Positions 5,585 to 9,938 of a stretch of 9,938 nt of DNA are shown piece by piece. The stretch is from Azonexus sp. (GTDB lineage: Bacteria > Pseudomonadota > Gammaproteobacteria > Burkholderiales > Rhodocyclaceae). A model generated the notes under the pieces. It did no database searches. It had not been told where the DNA came from and saw nothing but the letters and a program-made list of their open reading frames with translations. The stretch lies in contig JAITWU010000404.1 of assembly GCA_031285115.1 (NCBI GenBank), positions 1 through 9,938 of the forward strand, written 5' to 3'. Every line of letters begins with the position of its first letter. The first letter of the stretch is position 1. Both the position numbers and the translations under genes were made by a program.

Positions 5585-6740
5585 AGTGCTCGCGCCCGTC
5601 GGCGCGCGGTCGCAGCAGCAGCGGGGCGATGCGCCAGACAAGAATGCCGTAGGCCAGCGCCCAGCACCCGGCGGAGAGATAAATCCAGCCAGGATAGGCC
5701 GCCGGGAACAGTTGCGGCAGCCCGACGCGGAACAGGAGCGTCGCCAGCATGATGTAAAGCACGATGCGGTCGGCGCGCTCGAAGATGACTTTGCGTCCGG
5801 TATGGCCGTTGGCGATGCGGGTCATCATGGCGGGAACGATGCAGCCGACGGCGCCGACGGTAAACAGATGCACGGATACCGAGCCGACCGAGACGAGCGG
5901 GGTGAGATGGCCGATGGCGTCGAGCAGCAGTTGCAGCGTGATCGCCAGATAGCCGACGTACATGATGCCGATGTCGATGCGGCGCAAAGCCAGATGCGGC
6001 TTCCAGAAGCCGAAGCGGATGCCGAGCAGCGCCGCCAGGGCCAGCGCCAGCGCGGCGGCGAGCGGCGGCGGCAGGAGAAATTCAAATATCAGCGACAGAC
6101 CGAGCAGCTTGATCGCCATGTCGAGCTGCGGCTGGCGCAAGATTTCGACCTGAAAGGCGGCGCGCATGAAATGCGTCAGCGTTCGTTCGAGCATCATCAG
6201 GAAGGCCATGCGGAAGAGGGCGATGGTCATCGTGTAACCGGCAATAAAGTCACCTGCCAGCAGGAGATATTTGGCGACGAAAAAAAGCGGCAGGGCGAGC
6301 AGAAAAAAAATATTGTCGCGGTAACTGTCGGTCCGGCGATGGCGGATCAGCGTCCACATCAGCATGACGACGATCAGGCCGAGAAAGAGGTTGCTGCCCA
6401 GCCAGAACAGCGCAGGCGGCCAGTGGCCGCCAAAACTCATGGCAAGCCGCTCGATGATCCAGGCGCCAGCCAGCAACATCAGCGCCGGGCCGTGGTAGCC
6501 GCGAACATTGACCCAGTTCTTGGTCGCCGTCAGCAAAAAGCCGCCGAGCACCGCCCAGCCGAAGCCAAAAAACATCTCATGGGCGTGCCACTGGAGCGAA
6601 CTCAAAGGAATCTCCGGCGCCGCCAACTGGCCGCTGAAGATCAAGGCCCAGAGCGGCGGCAGGAGGATGGCAGCAAGGCAGGCGAGAATGAAAAAAGAGC
6701 GGAAACCGACCAGCCAGAGCGGATGAGAGGCCAGACGCAT
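5583..6740 (-). CDS. nnrS: NnrS family membrane protein
   Basis: NnrS is a polytopic haem- and copper-containing inner-membrane protein. It is found in denitrifiers and other bacteria that meet nitric oxide, where it relieves nitrosative stress. This 385-residue product is hydrophobic throughout and consistent with the roughly 12 helices of the family. Family signatures are visible: WHAHEMFFGFGWAVLGGFLLTATKNW at 51-76 (His52, His54), ERTLTHFM with His190, HLFTVGAVG with His291, and MMTRIANGHTGR at 305-316. The ATG at 6740 is preceded by AAGGTGA at 6745-6751. No nir, nor or nos genes are adjacent. It is divergent from the flavin oxidoreductase at 6906 and has a sigma-54-type promoter candidate at 6825-6839. 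Confidence 0.92.
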   Translation of the reverse strand: MRLASHPLWLVGFRSFFILACLAAILLPPLWALIFSGQLAAPEIPLSSLQWHAHEMFFGFGWAVLGGFLLTATKNWVNVRGYHGPALMLLAGAWIIERLAMSFGGHWPPALFWLGSNLFLGLIVVMLMWTLIRHRRTDSYRDNIFFLLALPLFFVAKYLLLAGDFIAGYTMTIALFRMAFLMMLERTLTHFMRAAFQVEILRQPQLDMAIKLLGLSLIFEFLLPPPLAAALALALAALLGIRFGFWKPHLALRRIDIGIMYVGYLAITLQLLLDAIGHLTPLVSVGSVSVHLFTVGAVGCIVPAMMTRIANGHTGRKVIFERADRIVLYIMLATLLFRVGLPQLFPAAYPGWIYLSAGCWALAYGILVWRIAPLLLRPRADGREH

Positions 6741-6824
6741 GAGTCACCTTGTGTGGTCAATCGTTGATCGAAGGCGGAGTTTAGCTGCGCCGACGGTGGG
6801 AAAGTTTGATTTATCCCGGCGCTG

Positions 6825-6839
6825 GCAAGCAGCCTGCCA
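6825..6839 (-). promoter_or_regulatory. Candidate sigma-54 (RpoN) promoter for nnrS
   Basis: The minus strand reads TGGCAGG-CTGC-TTGC, matching the sigma-54 -24/-12 consensus TGGCACG-N4-TTGCW at 10 of 12 defined positions, with the essential GG and GC exactly 10 bp apart. Transcription would begin near 6813, about 73 nt before the nnrS start. The same bases form an inverted repeat CTGGCA-N7-TGCCAG (6822-6840), so a simple repressor site is an alternative. The plus-strand reading towards 6906 also keeps the GG-N10-GC spacing but fits less well. Confidence 0.5.
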
Positions 6840-6905
6840 GACATTGGCGTAAAATTACAGGATCAGCCGCCAGGGGTGGGCGCGAGGGTTTCCTTAAGGA
6901 TAAAA

Positions 6906-8162
6906 ATGAAGCGTGTGGATGATTTCCGCTTGCGCCTTGGCAAGCACGAACTCGTGCCGATCATGATCGGCGGCATGGGAGTCGATATTTCGACCGCCGA
7001 TCTGGCGCTCGAAGCCGCCCGTCTCGGCGGTATCGGCCATATCTCGGACGCGATGATCAACACCGTCGCCGACCGCCGCTACGAAACCCGGCAGGTCAAG
7101 GAAAAGCTGGCGCTCTACAAATACAACGTCCTCAATGAGGACAAATCCCCGGTCAAGTTCGACCTTGGCCGTCTGGCCGAAGCGACCCGGCTGCACGTCG
7201 AAGCGACCATGCGGCGCAAACAGGGCAGCGGCCTCGTGCTCATCAACTGCATGGAAAAACTGACCATGAACGCGCCGCGCGAAACGCTCAAGGTGCGCAT
7301 GGCCTCGGCGCTCGACGCCGGTATTGACGGCATCACGCTGGCCGCCGGACTGCATCTCGGCTCCTTCGGCCTGATCGAAGACCATCCGCGTTTTCGCGAC
7401 GCCAAACTGGGCATCATCGTTTCCTCGGTGCGCGCCCTGCAACTCTTTCTCAAAAAAAGCCTGCGCACCAACCGTCTGCCTGATTACATCGTCGTCGAAG
7501 GGCCGCTGGCTGGTGGCCACCTCGGTTTCGGCATGGATTGGGCGCAGTACGATCTCGCCGCCATCGTCGGTGAAGTGCTGCAATTCCTCAAGGCGGAGCA
7601 ACTCGATATTCCGGTTATCCCCGCTGGCGGCATTTTCACCGGTTCGGACGCCGCCGCCTTTCTCGAACAGGGCGCTGCCGCCGTGCAGGTCGCCACCCGC
7701 TTTACCGTCGCCGAAGAATGCGGCCTGCCAGCCGAGACCAAGCAGGAGTATTTCAAGGCCAATGAGGACGACATCGAAGTCAACCAGATTTCGCCGACCG
7801 GCTACCCGATGCGGATGATCAAATCCAGCCCCGGCATCGGCGACGGCATCCGCCCCAACTGCGAAGCCTACGGTTATCTGCTGGACGCCAGCGGCAAATG
7901 CGCCTACGTCACCTCATACAACCGCGAAGTCGCGGCGCACCCCGAGGCGCGCAAGGTCAAGGTGTGGGACAAAACCTGTTTATGCACCCACATGCGCAAT
8001 TTTGAAATCTGGACCTGCGGCCAACTGACCTGGCGTTTGAAGGACACCACCCACCGTTTGCCCGATGGCGGCTATCAATTGCTGACGGCTGAACACATTT
8101 TCAAGGACTACCAGTTCAGCGTCGACCAGCAGGTAGCGCTGCCGGAAAAACAGGTTTCCTGA
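6906..8162 (+). CDS. NAD(P)H-dependent flavin oxidoreductase / nitronate monooxygenase-like protein (NPD family) with cysteine-rich C-terminus
   Basis: An FMN-dependent TIM-barrel protein of 418 residues. Family marks include VPIMIGGMGVDISTADLALEAARLGGIG near the N-terminus (about 17-44), EGPLAGGHLGFG with His205 (198-209), and the FMN-phosphate region PAGGIFTGSDAAAFLEQGAAAVQVATRF (239-266). Family members oxidise nitronates or reduce quinones or enoyl-ACP; the substrate here cannot be fixed. The protein is longer than common members because of a C-terminal segment holding Cys319, Cys332, Cys358, Cys360 and Cys371, including TCLC and WTCGQ. This could ligate a metal or Fe-S cluster. ATG 6906 is chosen for the AAGGA at 6896-6900; the frame is open to 6876. 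Divergent from nnrS, convergent with the CitE-like gene (12 bp gap). Confidence 0.85.
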   Translation: MKRVDDFRLRLGKHELVPIMIGGMGVDISTADLALEAARLGGIGHISDAMINTVADRRYETRQVKEKLALYKYNVLNEDKSPVKFDLGRLAEATRLHVEATMRRKQGSGLVLINCMEKLTMNAPRETLKVRMASALDAGIDGITLAAGLHLGSFGLIEDHPRFRDAKLGIIVSSVRALQLFLKKSLRTNRLPDYIVVEGPLAGGHLGFGMDWAQYDLAAIVGEVLQFLKAEQLDIPVIPAGGIFTGSDAAAFLEQGAAAVQVATRFTVAEECGLPAETKQEYFKANEDDIEVNQISPTGYPMRMIKSSPGIGDGIRPNCEAYGYLLDASGKCAYVTSYNREVAAHPEARKVKVWDKTCLCTHMRNFEIWTCGQLTWRLKDTTHRLPDGGYQLLTAEHIFKDYQFSVDQQVALPEKQVS

Positions 8163-8174
8163 ACGAGGAAAGCT

Positions 8175-8208
8175 TCAGGCAAAAAAGCGCCTCCCGGCTT
8201 CGCCGGGA
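8175..8208 (-). terminator. Terminator-like hairpin within the 3' end of the CitE-like gene
   Basis: TCCCGGC (8192-8198) pairs with GCCGGGA (8202-8208) around a 3-base loop. On the minus strand the stem is followed by GGCGC and then six T residues (8181-8186). All of this encodes the last residues IPGEAGRRFFA. Transcription would end essentially at the stop codon. On the plus strand no T tract follows, so it is at best a weak stop for the gene ending at 8162. Confidence 0.5.
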
Positions 8209-9158
8209 ATTTCCATGCCGGTGACCTGGGCGCGTTCGAGCAATTCCCAGTAATAGCGGTAGGAAGCCCGGTCGTGCAACTTGCCGTCGTGCTGGATCGG
8301 CCCCCAGTCTGTGTCTTGGGCGGCGCTTAAAATTTCGGCGGCGGCCTGGACTTCGGAAAAATCGGGGCGCATGGCTTCGATAATCGGCACGATCTGGTTC
8401 GGGTGGATGCTCCACATGCGGAGATAACCGAACTCCCGGCGGGCGCGTAAAGCGTCGTTGCGGATCAGATCGAGGTCTTTGAGTTCGGTGGTGACGTTGT
8501 GCGACGGCACGACGCCGGAAGCCAGGGCGGCGGCGCTGATTTCGCATTTGGCGCGAATGATGAGCGGGTGCTCGAACTGGCCGGGGCTTTTCATGGCGCT
8601 GCCGGGAATCGCTCCGTGGTGGCCGGAAACAAAATCCATCAGGCCGAAATCGAGCGACTCGACGCCGGGCAGGGCGGCAATCCGCCAGACTTCACGCAGC
8701 GCGCCGTGCGTCTCGATCAGCACATGGACGGGAATCTGGCGCTTGAGGCCGCATTGCTTTTCGATCTGACGCAGGGTTTCGATCTGTGTTTGCGCATCAG
8801 CCGCGCAGCACGGCTTGGGCAGGGTGATGAAGGCCAGCCGCCCGCCAGCCTGGGAGACGAGAATTTCCATATCCTGCCGCCAGTGGGCGTGGCTCACGTC
8901 ATGGATGCGCGCGCCGACGCGATTGAAGCGGTTGTCGGCGGAGTTGATGAGGCCCGCCGCCATTTCGGCATGTTCGCGCTCGGCCCCGGCATGAGCGCCG
9001 TCCTCGCAGTCGCAGGTGATGTCAAAAATCGGTCCCAGTTCCTGCTGCCGTTGCAGCGCCTTGTGCATCAGTTTTTCCGAACCGGCGTAGTGATCGACGG
9101 CGGGCAGGGCAGGGAGGCGGCGTTCACCGGCAAAAAGGACATTTTTCGGATGGCGCAT
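8175..9158 (-). CDS. HpcH/HpaI aldolase / citrate lyase beta-like (CitE-like) protein
   Basis: A 327-residue TIM-barrel protein of the CitE / malyl-CoA lyase superfamily, which cleaves or forms C-C bonds in CoA thioesters or 2-oxo acids with Mg2+. Motifs seen: FDITCDCEDGAHAG (45-58; Glu52, Asp53), GARIHD with Arg84, HVLIETHGAL with Glu149, DFGLMDF with Asp175 (the likely metal pair), and SIHPNQI (250-256). ATG 9158 gives the family N-terminus MRHPKNVLFAGERRLPA. The open frame continues to 9431 but that part is antisense shadow of mdh. No strong ribosome-binding site is present. It follows mdh on the same strand with a terminator hairpin between. TCA-cycle neighbourhoods often hold such CitE paralogues, and the exact substrate is unknown. 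Confidence 0.88.
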   Translation of the reverse strand: MRHPKNVLFAGERRLPALPAVDHYAGSEKLMHKALQRQQELGPIFDITCDCEDGAHAGAEREHAEMAAGLINSADNRFNRVGARIHDVSHAHWRQDMEILVSQAGGRLAFITLPKPCCAADAQTQIETLRQIEKQCGLKRQIPVHVLIETHGALREVWRIAALPGVESLDFGLMDFVSGHHGAIPGSAMKSPGQFEHPLIIRAKCEISAAALASGVVPSHNVTTELKDLDLIRNDALRARREFGYLRMWSIHPNQIVPIIEAMRPDFSEVQAAAEILSAAQDTDWGPIQHDGKLHDRASYRYYWELLERAQVTGMEIPGEAGRRFFA

Positions 9159-9182
9159 GGCGTTCAGGGCAAGGGAAATGAA

Positions 9183-9210
9183 AAAGGCCGCGCATTGTAG
9201 CGCGGCCTTT
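9183..9210 (-). terminator. Intrinsic terminator of mdh
   Basis: AAAGGCCGCGC (9183-9193) pairs perfectly with GCGCGGCCTTT (9200-9210) around the 6-base loop ATTGTA. On the minus strand the stem runs into TTTTT (9181-9185), 22 bp after the mdh stop codon. The hairpin ends only 24 bp before the ATG of the CitE-like gene. Confidence 0.85.
9194..9199 (-). promoter_or_regulatory. Possible -10 element for the CitE-like gene, inside the mdh terminator loop
   Basis: The minus strand of the terminator loop reads TACAAT, 5 of 6 matches to TATAAT. It would start transcription near 9187, about 29 nt before ATG 9158. The -35 is poor (GTTTCA with a 15 bp spacer). Tentative, but it is one of few places a separate promoter could fit. 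Confidence 0.3.
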
Positions 9211-9232
9211 GTGGTGAAACGGCGCTGCCGGA

Positions 9233-9916
<684 letters not shown>

Positions 9917-9938
9917 GTGAAAATTACCCCACCAACAG
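9917..9938. other. Non-mdh sequence at the right edge: candidate insertion or contig junction
   Basis: On the minus strand this segment (including GGTGGGGTAATTTTCAC) keeps the mdh frame open but encodes no MDH residues. Homology to MDH stops at about 9914-9916, in the expected DLL(S/T) codons. The G-rich to T-rich motif is reminiscent, from memory only, of terminal repeats of IS21-type elements. With 22 bases visible, identity cannot be established. Confidence 0.4.

Noticed and set aside
5586..6767. 393-codon open frame antisense to nnrS
   Set aside because: Highly repetitive Gln/Arg/Glu/Ala composition from reading the complement of hydrophobic codons; nnrS on the other strand has clear family motifs and a ribosome-binding site.
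6757..6767. TCAA-TCG-TTGA symmetry upstream of nnrS as an FNR/NnrR box
   Set aside because: The half sites are inverted relative to TTGAT-N4-ATCAA and the spacing is wrong; it also lies only about 16 bp before the start codon.
8499..9200. 233-codon plus-strand frame over the CitE-like gene
   Set aside because: Shadow of the minus-strand gene; no ribosome-binding site or recognisable domain.

Overview
The window reads as a GC-rich betaproteobacterial chromosome segment, most likely Rhodocyclaceae or a close relative. The malate dehydrogenase, phosphatidylserine decarboxylase, NnrS and soluble zinc-binding chemoreceptor all have the look of that group, but the taxon is inferred from remembered family sequences, not from a search. 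Genes are closely packed, in divergent and convergent pairs. There is no tRNA, rRNA, CRISPR array, phage module or complete transposon.

Layout. (1) 1-834: the first 19 codons of etfB (electron transfer flavoprotein beta subunit) point left, and a MarR-family regulator points right. The roughly 300 bp between them holds a palindrome lying over the likely etfB promoter. (2) 867-1721: psd (phosphatidylserine decarboxylase) on the minus strand. Its AT-rich upstream region (about 1730-1910) carries three TACAAAA repeats at an exact 11 bp period and two dyads. (3) 1976-5543: two chemoreceptor genes on the plus strand. The first is soluble with a C-terminal CZB zinc-binding domain; the second is membrane-bound with a periplasmic Cache-type sensor. 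Between them are 445 bp with two terminator-like hairpins flanking a further stem, then a leader with alternative GC-rich stems. (4) 5583-6740: nnrS on the minus strand, convergent with the second receptor and sharing a long hairpin with it. A good sigma-54 promoter candidate lies upstream. (5) 6906-8162: a flavin-dependent nitronate monooxygenase-like protein with a cysteine-rich C-terminus, divergent from nnrS. (6) 8175-9916: a CitE-like HpcH/HpaI-family lyase and the C-terminal two thirds of malate dehydrogenase on the minus strand, separated by a perfect terminator hairpin. The last 22 bases do not continue malate dehydrogenase, so a junction, an insertion or a contig-end artefact is likely.

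How the parts fit. The genes are mainly housekeeping and respiratory: TCA cycle (mdh, CitE-like), flavin electron transfer (etf, NPD), phospholipid synthesis (psd), nitric-oxide-linked physiology (nnrS) and chemotaxis. I do not see a convincing new multi-gene defence or mobile system. The most notable signals are the mdh discontinuity at the right edge, the sigma-54-type nnrS promoter, the cysteine cluster in the NPD-family enzyme, the helically phased repeats upstream of psd, and the stack of hairpins after the CZB receptor.
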